Shown one piece after another: positions 45,421-54,146 of a DNA stretch of 64,000 nt (positions are counted from its first letter, which is position 1; each line of letters begins with the position of its first letter). This DNA is from Lacrimispora amygdalina (lineage in GTDB: Bacteria; Bacillota; Clostridia; Lachnospirales; Lachnospiraceae), in contig NZ_OAOF01000007.1 in the NCBI RefSeq assembly GCF_900205965.1, forward strand, positions 124,001 to 188,000, read 5' to 3'. Under the pieces are notes generated by a model. It was not told the origin of the DNA, did no database searches, and saw only the letters and a list, made by a program, of their open reading frames with translations. The translations under genes and the position numbers were made by a program.

Positions 45421-45449
45421 TTGCCTTATTTGGCTGTTATATTTATAAT
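45421..45449 (+). promoter_or_regulatory. promoter of the OmpR/kinase pair
   Basis: TTGCCT (45421-45426), a 17-base spacer and TATAAT (45444-45449). The start of transcription near 45456 leaves a short leader holding the ACAGGAGGT ribosome site. Confidence 0.75.
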
Positions 45450-45471
45450 AAGATCACAGGAGGTATGTCAT

Positions 45472-46158
45472 ATGTCTATTATGCTGATTGCGGACGACAG
45501 TCCCCAGTTATTAAATATTTTAAACAGCGCAGCCAGGAAAGAAGGCTACGAAACGGTACTTGCACAGGATGGGCAGCAGGCACTGGAGGAATTCAATGCA
45601 AGAAACCCACAGGTTGTTCTGCTTGATGTGATGATGCCGAAACTGGACGGTTTCCAGGTATGCAGGGAAATCCGCAGCCAGTCCGATGTTCCGGTTATTA
45701 TGGTAACTGCCAGAGGAGAGGATTTTGAAAAGATCATGGGGCTGGACATCGGGGCCGATGATTATATTGTAAAACCATTTTCACCAGGTGAGGTTATGGC
45801 ACGGGTGAGGGCAGTGATGCGGCGTATAGAGAAAGGCGCCGGGGAACCGGAGAAGATCCTTAAAATTGAGAATCTGATGATAAATCTTGAAAATTACAGC
45901 GTTGCAGTTGATAATAAACCCATATTTTTGACAAAGCGGGAAACAGACATGCTCTGGACCCTTGCAAGCGGAAAGAACCGGGCCTATACCCGTGAGATGC
46001 TTCTGGATCTTTTGTGGGGCTATGATTATTACGGTGATCCCCGCACGGTTGATTCTCATATGAAACGGCTGAGGGCCAAACTGGAAGACGCCCCCCATCC
46101 TGCGTGGGAGATCCGTACCATACGGAATGTGGGCTATAAATTTGAGGTACTGCCATGA
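45472..46158 (+). CDS. OmpR-family response regulator
   Basis: A 228-residue protein. The receiver has Asp8/Asp9, phospho-acceptor Asp52 (VLLDVMMPK) and Lys in IVKPFSPGEV. The winged-helix domain has LTKRETDMLWTLA and DPRTVDSHMKRLRAKLE. ATG 45472 is chosen because ACAGGAGGT lies about 8 bases upstream; an open extension to 45319 crosses the promoter. It overlaps the kinase start by 4 bases. It probably controls the divergent secreted protein gene at 44855. Confidence 0.9.
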   Translation: MSIMLIADDSPQLLNILNSAARKEGYETVLAQDGQQALEEFNARNPQVVLLDVMMPKLDGFQVCREIRSQSDVPVIMVTARGEDFEKIMGLDIGADDYIVKPFSPGEVMARVRAVMRRIEKGAGEPEKILKIENLMINLENYSVAVDNKPIFLTKRETDMLWTLASGKNRAYTREMLLDLLWGYDYYGDPRTVDSHMKRLRAKLEDAPHPAWEIRTIRNVGYKFEVLP

Positions 46159-47615
46159 ATAAGAAAATAATATGGAAGCTGGTTGCTTCTTTTGCCGCAG
46201 TGCTCCTTTTGTTTACTGCCATATTGGGAACGGTGTTTGTGTCTATGTTCCGGCAGCATACCATTGCAATTAACCGGTCTTCCATGGAAAAACGGGCGGT
46301 TTCCATTGCTGAAACCCTGGCACTGTATGAAAGCGGGGAGCAGGGACCGGAAACAGGTATGGGAATGGGTATGGGTATGGGGCGTCATGGTATGGGAGGA
46401 TATGGTTCCTATCTTCGTTTTATAGATCAGATTGCCATGGCAACGGTGTGGATCGTGGATAACGACCGGACTCTCATATCTGCAAGTCATGACGGGGTTG
46501 CTACCAGAGAAGAACTTCCTGAGAATGCGGATAAAATCATCAGCCGTGTCCTGGAAGGAGAAATTACTTATGGAGAAGAATTTTCAGGGCTGTTAAATGC
46601 GCCGACGCTGACGGTAGGTGTACCAATCCGTACTGCTGACGGAATTTCCGGCGCTGTTCTTCTTCACTCCCCGGTGAGCGGAGTCAATGAAGCTGTGCTT
46701 CAGGGAATGTCTGCGCTGGCAGCAGGAGCTTTCATAGCGCTGGTTCTTGCAGGTATGGCAGCAGTGTGGCTGTCTTATCGTTTTACCAATCCTCTGCGGC
46801 GCATGAAGGATGCGGCAAACTGCCTGGCAGATGGTGATTATACGGCTAAAACCGGTGTTGTCCAGGAAGATGAGATCGGTCAGCTGGCTCAGACCATTGA
46901 TCTGCTATCCATACGCCTGACTGAGGCTAGAAAGCAGCAGGCTGCTCTGGATCAGATGAAACAGGATTTTGTGGCAAATGTCTCTCATGAGCTTCGTACA
47001 CCGGTGGCGGTTCTTCGCGGTTCCCTGGAGGTGCTTTGGGACGGGACTGTGGATACTCCGGAGGAGATCAGGGATTATTATGATCAGATGTTAGCAGAGA
47101 GCCGGCATCTGGAGAGACTGGTCAATGATCTGCTGGATTTATCACGACTTCAGGATGACCAGTTTTCCCTTGATATAGGGGAGGTAAATCTATGTGATGT
47201 AGTCCGGGATTCTCAGAGGGCAATACGCCGTAAAGCAGAGGAGAAAGAGCTTAAGCTTCTGGTGAACTGCCCGGAAGATGAGTGCGTTGTGGCCGGGGAT
47301 TATGGCCGGCTTCGCCAGCTTGTTTTGATTCTTCTGGACAATGGGGTTAAATTTTCACCGCATCAGGGGGAAGTGGGACTTATTCTTTCAAAGGAATCAC
47401 AAGGCTGCCTGATTACTGTGACCAACAGCGGTGAAGAGATTCCTGCCGAAACAATCCCCTTCCTGTTTGACCGGTTCTATAAAACCAACAGCCCTCAAAA
47501 CCGTTCCGGAACCGGGCTGGGGCTTGCCATTGCAAAACAGATAGCAGACAGGCATCATGCACAGATTCAAGTGGAGAGCATGAAAGGGAAAACCAGTTTT
47601 TTCGTTAGATTTTAA
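46155..47615 (+). CDS. sensor histidine kinase with Met/Gly-rich extracellular motif
   Basis: A 486-residue two-helix sensor: TM1 at 8-30, an extracellular domain of about 145 residues and TM2 at about 180-205. A HAMP domain (YRFTNPLRRMKDAANCLADG), H-box FVANVSHELRTPVAVLRG, N-box LVLILLDNGVKFS and FLFDRFYKT/SGTGLGLAI follow. The extracellular part opens with a run of Gly-Met pairs at residues 69-80 (ETGMGMGMGMGRHGMGGYG), with five Met and His78, then a PAS/Cache-like fold. Such Met clusters bind soft metals such as copper or silver in other proteins, so metal or redox sensing is possible. It overlaps the regulator gene by 4 bases. Confidence 0.9.
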   Translation: MNKKIIWKLVASFAAVLLLFTAILGTVFVSMFRQHTIAINRSSMEKRAVSIAETLALYESGEQGPETGMGMGMGMGRHGMGGYGSYLRFIDQIAMATVWIVDNDRTLISASHDGVATREELPENADKIISRVLEGEITYGEEFSGLLNAPTLTVGVPIRTADGISGAVLLHSPVSGVNEAVLQGMSALAAGAFIALVLAGMAAVWLSYRFTNPLRRMKDAANCLADGDYTAKTGVVQEDEIGQLAQTIDLLSIRLTEARKQQAALDQMKQDFVANVSHELRTPVAVLRGSLEVLWDGTVDTPEEIRDYYDQMLAESRHLERLVNDLLDLSRLQDDQFSLDIGEVNLCDVVRDSQRAIRRKAEEKELKLLVNCPEDECVVAGDYGRLRQLVLILLDNGVKFSPHQGEVGLILSKESQGCLITVTNSGEEIPAETIPFLFDRFYKTNSPQNRSGTGLGLAIAKQIADRHHAQIQVESMKGKTSFFVRF

Positions 47616-47621
47616 ACATAA

Positions 47622-47650
47622 TTGCCACAAAGTGATTCCTGTAGTATGAT
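47622..47650 (+). promoter_or_regulatory. promoter of the lipase-like gene
   Basis: TTGCCA (47622-47627), a 17-base spacer and TATGAT (47645-47650), 29 bases before the ATG at 47680. Confidence 0.75.
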
Positions 47651-47679
47651 GAATTTAAAACAAGGAAGGAGAAGGCATT

Positions 47680-48507
47680 ATGAATGGGGAAAACAAAATA
47701 ATGGAGGAAAGGATGATTTCATCCTTCGATGGAACAAAACTGAGATTTAAAAAAGATGAAGTGGAGAATCCAAAAGCGCTGATTGTCATTGCTCATGGCT
47801 TGTGTGAGCATTTAAACCGGTATGATTACTTTACGGAAAAGCTTAACGAGAACGGCTACAGCGTTTACCGGTATGATCAGAGGGGACATGGAAAATCAGA
47901 GGGGAAAAAGGTTTATTTTAAAGATTTTAATGAGATGCCTGATGATCTGGGACAGATTCTTGCACTTGCCAGAGAGGAAAGCGGCGGGAAGAAGGTTTTT
48001 CTCTTCGGGCACAGTATGGGAGGGGAGACAGTAACACTGTTTGGTGCAAAGAATCCGGGTATGGCAGATGGTATTATTACTTCTGGTGCGCTGACACATT
48101 ATAACCATCCGGTTATGGGAAACCAGTTCCCCATTGAGGCACCAGATGATACATATCTGCCCAACGAACTAGGAGATGGTGTGTGCAGCGATAAGAAGGT
48201 GATTGAAGCGTATGTTTCGGATCCTCTTGTGGAAAAGCAGATCAGCACCGGACTGATTAATCAGATTTATGAGGGAGTTCAGTGGCTGAAGGCTAATATA
48301 AAAAGCTTTTCCGAACCGGTTTTGATTCTCCATGGAGCGAATGACGGCCTGGTTGCTGCAAAAGATTCCCTGGATCTCTTTGAAGAGATCAGTTCTAAGG
48401 ATAAGAGCCTGCATATCTATGCAAATCTCTTTCATGAAATTTTAAATGAACCGTGTAGAGATGAGATTATTGCGGATATCTTACTATGGCTGGGGAAACA
48501 TATCTGA
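47680..48507 (+). CDS. monoacylglycerol lipase/lysophospholipase-type alpha/beta hydrolase
   Basis: A 275-residue soluble enzyme of the hydrolase_4 (PldB/MGL) family. HGLCEHLNRYDYF (39-51) is the oxyanion motif, YDQRGHGKSEG (65-75) is diagnostic of this family, and FGHSMGGE holds nucleophile Ser112. The acid is in LHGANDGLV and the His in YANLFHEILNEP. AAGGAAGGAGAAGG precedes the start. It has its own promoter and stands alone, so its role is probably housekeeping lipid hydrolysis. Confidence 0.9.
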   Translation: MNGENKIMEERMISSFDGTKLRFKKDEVENPKALIVIAHGLCEHLNRYDYFTEKLNENGYSVYRYDQRGHGKSEGKKVYFKDFNEMPDDLGQILALAREESGGKKVFLFGHSMGGETVTLFGAKNPGMADGIITSGALTHYNHPVMGNQFPIEAPDDTYLPNELGDGVCSDKKVIEAYVSDPLVEKQISTGLINQIYEGVQWLKANIKSFSEPVLILHGANDGLVAAKDSLDLFEEISSKDKSLHIYANLFHEILNEPCRDEIIADILLWLGKHI

Positions 48508-48576
48508 TGGACTTGAATATACATTTATAAGAAAAGGCACCCTGCTTACTACATTCGTAAGTAGTAATACATAGCA

Positions 48577-48668
48577 AAAACCACCCTGGTTAACTTGGCG
48601 GTTACGGGGGTGGGTATGCTACTCATGTAATGGTCAACCACCTTGTGGACGGTTGTTCCTTTTATGAT
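48577..48668 (+). other. structured intergenic segment, possible small RNA remnant
   Basis: A CCACCC...GGGTGG pairing (48581/48609 region) and a CAACCACC...GGACGGTTG hairpin (48634-48655) followed by TTCCTTTT lie between the lipase-like gene and the AraC gene. The order resembles the 3' end of small type I toxin loci in clostridia, but no toxin reading frame is present. The last hairpin plus T-rich tail could terminate transcription from the plus strand. Confidence 0.35.
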
Positions 48669-48696
48669 TCTGGGATATCATTCCTGTTTATATCTG

Positions 48697-49569
48697 TCAA
48701 GACTTAGTTATCATGTTCTTCTTCCTATAATTACTCGGCGAGATCCCGTAATACTGCTTAAATGCATAGGAAAAGTGCTGAATGGAAGAGTAGTTCAGCC
48801 TGTCAGAAATCTCCGATATATTAATCGTTTCATCATTTAAATAAATCTTCGCCATAGACATCTTGGCTTCTGTTTTTTTCTGAAGAAAGGTTCTGCCGTA
48901 ATAATCCTTTAAAAACCGTTCCGTCTGTCGTACACTTAAACCAAGCCTTTCCGCCAGATTTTCCAGAGTTATGGTTTCATATTCATAAAGAAAGCACTCT
49001 TCCACTATAATATATTTACTATCCACCAGATTGGAAGGCGAAAAATGAACCTTAGACTGAGCCTTATATTCGTAATTCCGTACAATCTTAACTACACATT
49101 GCTGGAGAAGGGCCTCCACTAAAATCATATATCCCGTATAACGGTGTTCCAGTTCAAAAAAGATCTGCTGCATCAGCGGATACAGCTCCTGGGTGTCCTG
49201 TCCGAACCAGAAATGGGTTTTCTCGAACTTATAAGCCACCGTATCCACCTCAGGCTGGAGGTGAGTATTATTTTTTTGCAGCTTAAAATAAATACAATAT
49301 TCCGCCATGGGATCATTCTTTAAAGGTATCTGTTCATGCTCCACATGAGGGCCTGTCATGTACAGAGTATTGGGCGTAATATTATAAATCTGGTCATCAA
49401 TATTTACTTTGCCATGACCGTAGGGAATATAGTGGATTTCATAACTGTTATTCCCGTGGCTGTGTCTTGGCATGGAACGGAGAAACCGCTCAAATACGAT
49501 GTTTAAGACCAAAAATGTGGTATCATCGATCCCTATTTTTATATTTAAGTCTTTATATCCCGTCCTCAT
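48697..49569 (-). CDS. AraC-family transcriptional regulator with cupin-like sensor
   Basis: A 290-residue regulator. The N-terminal cupin domain has MPRHSHGNNSYEIHYIPYG (about 35-53) with His ligands, and a C-terminal AraC domain has LENLAERLGLSVRQTERFLK and ISEISDRLNYSSIQHFSYAF. GGGGGATATC precedes ATG. It is divergent from the aldolase operon at 49760 and is the likely activator of it, responding to a sugar or sugar phosphate. The intergenic space holds a TATAAT at 49704-49709 with no good -35, which fits activation. Confidence 0.85.
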   Translation of the reverse strand: MRTGYKDLNIKIGIDDTTFLVLNIVFERFLRSMPRHSHGNNSYEIHYIPYGHGKVNIDDQIYNITPNTLYMTGPHVEHEQIPLKNDPMAEYCIYFKLQKNNTHLQPEVDTVAYKFEKTHFWFGQDTQELYPLMQQIFFELEHRYTGYMILVEALLQQCVVKIVRNYEYKAQSKVHFSPSNLVDSKYIIVEECFLYEYETITLENLAERLGLSVRQTERFLKDYYGRTFLQKKTEAKMSMAKIYLNDETINISEISDRLNYSSIQHFSYAFKQYYGISPSNYRKKNMITKS

Positions 49570-49759
49570 GATATCCCCCTCCGATCTCTATCCTATATTT
49601 TACTTTATCAGCATGATTGATGCAAGTCAAGGAATGTTCGATAACACGACATACAGCCCTGGCTTCTGTCTGGTTCCCCTCTAATTTTTCGAAACAGAAA
49701 CGGTATAATGGTAAGTGTAAAGAACCAAATGATCGTAAAATTGTTAGGAGGAAAATATT

Positions 49760-50611
49760 ATGTCACTGGTTACATCGGAACAAATGCTTTTGGATGCTCA
49801 AAAAGGCGGATACGCAGTAGGAGCTTTTAATGTTGAAAATATGGAAATGCTGAAAGCCGTGGTGGCTGCAGCTGAGGAGCTTCGGGCTCCCGTTATGCTT
49901 CAGACCACACCGTCAACGGTTAAATACGGAACACTGGAAACATACTATGCCATGGCAGCAGCCGAGGCTGAAAAAGCAACCGTACCGGTATGTCTCCACT
50001 TAGATCACGGCAGCAGCTACGAGCTTGTTCTCCAGGCAATCCGTGCCGGATATACATCTGTTATGATTGATGGCTCCCACTTAGACTTTGAGAGTAACAT
50101 CGCATTAACCAAGCGGGCTGCAGATGCGGCAAGAGCCTGCAATATCACAGTAGAAGGCGAGCTGGGTAAGGTTGGCGGCAAAGAAGATGATCTGGAGGCA
50201 GAAGCGGACAACAATACAGACCCCATGCAGGCAAAGGAATTCGTAGAACGGACAGGAGTTCATTCCCTGGCAATCGGAATCGGAACTGCCCACGGCTTTT
50301 ATGCAACCACTCCTGTTTTAGACAAAGAGCGGATCAGTGAAGTCAAAAAGTTAGTGTCTGTGCCCCTTGTTCTTCACGGTGCATCTGGCTTAAGCGACGA
50401 AGATGTAAGAGAATGTGTGAGCAGAGGAATGTGTAAGGTTAATTTTGCAACAGAGTTAAGAGTGGCTTATACCGATGCAGGAAAGAAGCTTTTAAAAGAG
50501 CATCCGGACACCTTTGATCCAAAGAAATTGGGCACAGTGGGAATGGAAGCAGTGAAGCAGTTCGTTAAGAACCGAATTCTGGTCTGCGGATGTGACCATA
50601 AAGCGGACTAA
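49760..50611 (+). CDS. class II fructose/tagatose-bisphosphate-type aldolase
   Basis: A 283-residue zinc-dependent aldolase. CLHLDHGSSYE holds Asp82 and the Zn ligand His83; GTAHGFY and VLHGASGLSDEDV hold further Zn ligands and the DHAP phosphate loop. INGSHLD-like and EGELGKVGGKEDD complete the family pattern. It cleaves a ketose-1,6-bisphosphate into dihydroxyacetone phosphate and an aldehyde phosphate. Length and motifs are closest to GatY/KbaY/FbaA. TTAGGAGGAA is 8 bases before ATG. It is the first gene of a six-enzyme operon with two kinases, so it probably performs the final cleavage. Confidence 0.9.
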   Translation: MSLVTSEQMLLDAQKGGYAVGAFNVENMEMLKAVVAAAEELRAPVMLQTTPSTVKYGTLETYYAMAAAEAEKATVPVCLHLDHGSSYELVLQAIRAGYTSVMIDGSHLDFESNIALTKRAADAARACNITVEGELGKVGGKEDDLEAEADNNTDPMQAKEFVERTGVHSLAIGIGTAHGFYATTPVLDKERISEVKKLVSVPLVLHGASGLSDEDVRECVSRGMCKVNFATELRVAYTDAGKKLLKEHPDTFDPKKLGTVGMEAVKQFVKNRILVCGCDHKAD

Positions 50612-50629
50612 TTGGTTCAGGAGGAAAAC

Positions 50630-52156
50630 ATGAAACCATATTTATTAGGGATTGACGTAGGGACCAGCGCCTGTAAAATCGCCATTTTTGATAGAAATGG
50701 AACCGTATTAGAGACTGCAACCGGGGAATATGAGGTTTATTATCCCCAGACAGGCTGGGCAGAGCAGGATCCCGACGAATGGTGGCGGGTGATCTGCAGC
50801 ACCATGAAATACATATTTTCCAAATCCCAGATAAAGCCGGAAGAAATCGCAGGAATCGGAATTGACGGGCAGAGCTGGTCAGCCATAGCGGTAGACAAAG
50901 AAGGCAGCGTTTTAACCAATACGCCTATCTGGATGGATACCAGGGCCGATGATATCTGCAGGGAACTGAATGAGAAAGTGGGAGAAAAGCGGATATTTGA
51001 AGTAGCCGGCAATTCCCTTCAGCCATCCTACAGCACTGCGAAAATCATCTGGTACCAGAGAAATATGCCCCAGGTGTATGATAAGATCTTTAAGGTACTC
51101 CAGTCCAACAGCTATATTGCATATAAACTCACCGGCCAGATGACCCAGGATATCTCCCAGGGATATGGGCTTCACTGCTTTGACATGCATACCGGAACCT
51201 GGGATGAGGCGATGTGCGAAGCACTTGGAATTCCGGTTCAGATTCTACCGGATATCCACCCCTGTCATGAAGTGATTGGCAAAGTGACGAAAGTGGCAGC
51301 TGCCCAGTCCGGGCTGGCAGAGGGAACTCCAGTGGCAGCTGGTGGTCTTGACGCAGCCTGCGGAACCCTTGGAGCCGGAGTGATACATGCCGGGGAAACC
51401 CAGGAGCAGGGCGGTCAGGCTGGCGGAATGAGCATCTGCATTGACAGCTACAAAGCAGATCCGAGGCTGATTTTAAGCTGTCATGTTGTACCTGGCAAAT
51501 GGTTATTGCAGGGCGGTACAACCGGAGGCGGCGGAGCCATGCGGTGGCTGGAGAAGGAGTTTGGCGCATTTGAAAGAGAAGAAGGAAAAAGAACCGGGAA
51601 AAGCTCTCTGGATCTATTTAACGAAGCAGCCGGAAGCGTCCCTCCAGGCTGTGACGGTCTGATATTCCTTCCCTATATGGCTGGGGAACGTTCCCCCTTA
51701 TGGAATCCCTATGCCAAAGGCGTTTATTACGGAATGGATTTTGGAAAGACAAAAGGCCACTTCATACGCGCTGCCATGGAGGGAGTGGCCATGTCCTTAA
51801 GACATAACCTGGAAGTGGCGGCAGAGGCAGGAGCATCGGTTGATGTATTAAGAGCCATGGGAGGATCTGCAAATTCTCTTTTGTGGACCCAGATCAAGTC
51901 CGATGTGACAGGCAAGCCTGTGATCGTTCCATCTTCCGATACAGCTACGACTTTGGGAGCGGCAATCCTGGCAGGAGTAGGAGTTGGAATTTATGAGGAT
52001 TTTGAAGAGGCGGTAAAGCTGACTGTGGAAAACAAACGGTATCATGTTCCCAATCAGGCAGACAATAAAATCTATGACAGGAATTACCGGAAGTATTTAA
52101 GCTTATATGAGCATTTAAAAGATATGATGGTTCAGGAAGGAGAAAATGAGTCATGA
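50630..52156 (+). CDS. FGGY-family carbohydrate kinase (xylulokinase-like)
   Basis: A 508-residue kinase. GIDVGTSACKIAIFD (8-22) is the phosphate-1 loop, GIGIDGQSWSAIAVD (77-91) the sugar-contact region, and LRAMGGSANSLLWTQIKSDV with TTLGAAILAGVG the C-terminal ADP-binding motifs. YMAGERSPLWNP is the conserved loop before the second domain. It phosphorylates a ketose or polyol; the closest features are xylulokinase-like. ATG 50630 follows CAGGAGGAA. It overlaps the dehydrogenase gene by 4 bases. Confidence 0.9.
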   Translation: MKPYLLGIDVGTSACKIAIFDRNGTVLETATGEYEVYYPQTGWAEQDPDEWWRVICSTMKYIFSKSQIKPEEIAGIGIDGQSWSAIAVDKEGSVLTNTPIWMDTRADDICRELNEKVGEKRIFEVAGNSLQPSYSTAKIIWYQRNMPQVYDKIFKVLQSNSYIAYKLTGQMTQDISQGYGLHCFDMHTGTWDEAMCEALGIPVQILPDIHPCHEVIGKVTKVAAAQSGLAEGTPVAAGGLDAACGTLGAGVIHAGETQEQGGQAGGMSICIDSYKADPRLILSCHVVPGKWLLQGGTTGGGGAMRWLEKEFGAFEREEGKRTGKSSLDLFNEAAGSVPPGCDGLIFLPYMAGERSPLWNPYAKGVYYGMDFGKTKGHFIRAAMEGVAMSLRHNLEVAAEAGASVDVLRAMGGSANSLLWTQIKSDVTGKPVIVPSSDTATTLGAAILAGVGVGIYEDFEEAVKLTVENKRYHVPNQADNKIYDRNYRKYLSLYEHLKDMMVQEGENES

Positions 52157-53199
52157 AAGCAGCAGTTGTTTGTGCAAATGAAGACGTAAGATATATGGAC
52201 TATGAGGAGCCGCAGGCAGGCCCCGGACTGGTAAAGATCAGGGTAAAGGCATCAGGAATCTGCGGATCAGATATTCCCAGAGTGCTGCATAACGGAGTAC
52301 ATTTTTACCCAATCGTTCTGGGACATGAATTTTCAGGAGATGTGGTGGAAGTGGGAGAAGGGGTTACATCAGTAAAGCCGGGAGACCGGGTTTCCGGAGC
52401 ACCCTTAATCCCCTGTATGAAATGCGATGACTGCCAGAACGGAAACTTCTCTCTTTGCAGACACTATAGTTTTATCGGTTCCAGGCAGCAGGGAAGCAAC
52501 GCAGAGTATGTGGTAATTCCTGAACAGAACGCAGTTGCATTTGATAAAAGCATCTCCTATGAACAGGGTGCAATGTTTGAGCCATCTACCGTTGCCCTTC
52601 ACGGTCTTTTTCAGAATGACTACCGGGGCGGTGAGTATACCGCAGTTTTAGGAGGCGGAACCATCGGCATGTTCACCATGCAGTGGGCTAAGATTTTCGG
52701 AGCGAAAAAAGTGGTCGTATTTGATATCAGTGAAGAACGTCTGGAGCTGGCAAAACGTCTGGGCGCAGATGAAGCAATTAATACCACGCAGGAGGGTTTT
52801 AATGAAAAGGCAATGGCTCTTACAGAAGGAAAAGGCTTTTCCTATGTATTTGAGACGGCGGGACAGGTGCCAACCATGCAGATGGCATTTGAACTGGCAG
52901 CCAATAAAGCAAATGTCTGCTTCATCGGAACTCCTCATGTGGATTTATCTTTTACTCCTTCCATGTGGGAAAACATGAACCGGAAAGAATTTAAACTGAC
53001 CGGGTCCTGGATGTCATACAGCTCCCCTTTCCCTGGAAAAGAATGGAAGCTGACGGCTCATTACTTTGCCACAGGACAGCTGAAATTTGATCCTGGCTTT
53101 GTTTATAAGAAGATGCCCATGAGTCAGGCGCAGGAGGCATTCCAGCTCTTTAAGACACCGGGTCTGGTTAAGGGAAAGATTCTTTTGGTAAACGAATAG
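52153..53199 (+). CDS. zinc-dependent medium-chain dehydrogenase, GatD-like (galactitol-1-phosphate 5-dehydrogenase type)
   Basis: A 348-residue NAD-dependent dehydrogenase. GICGSDIPR (36-44) holds the catalytic Zn Cys38; GHEFSGDVVEVG (56-67) follows; the structural Zn motif is C-x2-C-x2-C-x7-C (PCMKCDDCQNGNFSLCRHY); the Rossmann loop is VLGGGTIGMF. GSWMSYSSPFPGKEW near the C-terminus matches GatD closely, as does SDIPRVLHNGVHFYPI. It oxidises a polyol or polyol phosphate to a ketose. It overlaps the FGGY gene by 4 bases and precedes a PfkB kinase. Confidence 0.85.
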   Translation: MKAAVVCANEDVRYMDYEEPQAGPGLVKIRVKASGICGSDIPRVLHNGVHFYPIVLGHEFSGDVVEVGEGVTSVKPGDRVSGAPLIPCMKCDDCQNGNFSLCRHYSFIGSRQQGSNAEYVVIPEQNAVAFDKSISYEQGAMFEPSTVALHGLFQNDYRGGEYTAVLGGGTIGMFTMQWAKIFGAKKVVVFDISEERLELAKRLGADEAINTTQEGFNEKAMALTEGKGFSYVFETAGQVPTMQMAFELAANKANVCFIGTPHVDLSFTPSMWENMNRKEFKLTGSWMSYSSPFPGKEWKLTAHYFATGQLKFDPGFVYKKMPMSQAQEAFQLFKTPGLVKGKILLVNE

Positions 53200-53208
53200 G
53201 AGGAAGGT

Positions 53209-54144
53209 ATGATACTGACCGTAACATTAAATGCAGCCATTGACAAACGGTATGTAATTGATGGATTTTCACAGGGGGAAGTAAACCGTGTAAAATCCTG
53301 TTCTTATACCCCGGGAGGCAAAGGCTTAAATGTTTCAAAGCCGGCAGTTATTGCAGGAGGCAGCGTTGTGGCAACCGGTTTTGTAGGTGGTCATGCAGGT
53401 GGTTATATTGAAGAAGCATTAAGTTCCTTTGGGATCACAGGCTCATTTTATCATCTGAATGGAGAGAGCCGATCCTGTATTAATATATGGGATGAAAAAA
53501 ACAAGATCCAGACAGAATTTCTGGAACCTGGTTTTGAAGTAGATGAGGAAGATTTTCTTAAGTTCCTGGAACATTTTAAAAAGCTTGCGAAAGATGCCGA
53601 AGTTATAGCCATATCAGGAAGCGTACCCAGGGGACTTGACGGCACTGCTTACCAGAGAATGGTGAAGGTGGGAAAGGAAGCCGGAAAAAAGGTGATTTTA
53701 GATACCAGCGGAAATTTACTTAAGATGGGGATCGAAGCCAAGCCTTCCATGATTAAGCCCAATTTAGATGAGATCCGTATGCTGACAGGAAAAAGCTGTG
53801 ACAGCCTGGAAGAGATGATCGAAGCTGCAAAGGATATTCATAAAAGGGGTGTGGAGATTGTAGCCGTTTCCCTTGGTTCGGAAGGTTCCTTCGTGGTATG
53901 CAGCTCCGGTATTTACAGAGCCAGAGTACCTAAAATAGATGCGGTAAACACGGTGGGATGCGGTGACTCCATGATTGCCGGTTATGCTCTGGGTCTTTCA
54001 AGACAGCTGTCTATAGAAGAGATATTAAGAAATGCAAGTGCTGTCTCAGCAGCTTCCGCATTAAGAGCGGAAACAGGCTTTTTCCTGATGGAAGATATGG
54101 AAAGACTGCTGCCGCAGATAGAAATCACAAGAATTGGGGGTTGA
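53209..54144 (+). CDS. PfkB-family 1-phosphofructokinase/tagatose-6-phosphate kinase
   Basis: A 311-residue kinase. TLNAAIDKRYVIDGF at the N-terminus, GGKGLNVSKPAVIAGG (37-52) and the catalytic NTVGCGDSMIAGYALG (anion hole and Asp) are of the FruK/LacC type. IKPNLDEIRMLTG is the usual PfkB block 2. It adds a second phosphate to a ketose phosphate, giving the bisphosphate for the aldolase. The N-terminal motif differs slightly from FruK (K24-R-Y in place of L/D-x). AGGAGGAAGG lies just before ATG. Confidence 0.9.
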   Translation: MILTVTLNAAIDKRYVIDGFSQGEVNRVKSCSYTPGGKGLNVSKPAVIAGGSVVATGFVGGHAGGYIEEALSSFGITGSFYHLNGESRSCINIWDEKNKIQTEFLEPGFEVDEEDFLKFLEHFKKLAKDAEVIAISGSVPRGLDGTAYQRMVKVGKEAGKKVILDTSGNLLKMGIEAKPSMIKPNLDEIRMLTGKSCDSLEEMIEAAKDIHKRGVEIVAVSLGSEGSFVVCSSGIYRARVPKIDAVNTVGCGDSMIAGYALGLSRQLSIEEILRNASAVSAASALRAETGFFLMEDMERLLPQIEITRIGG

Positions 54145-54146
54145 AA

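Noticed and set aside
45319..45471. N-terminal extension of the response regulator
   Set aside because: It crosses a TTGCCT-17-TATAAT promoter and the family starts at 45472.
49704..49709. Full sigma-A promoter for the aldolase operon
   Set aside because: TATAAT is present but no -35 box is found at a suitable distance; only an activator-dependent promoter can be suggested.
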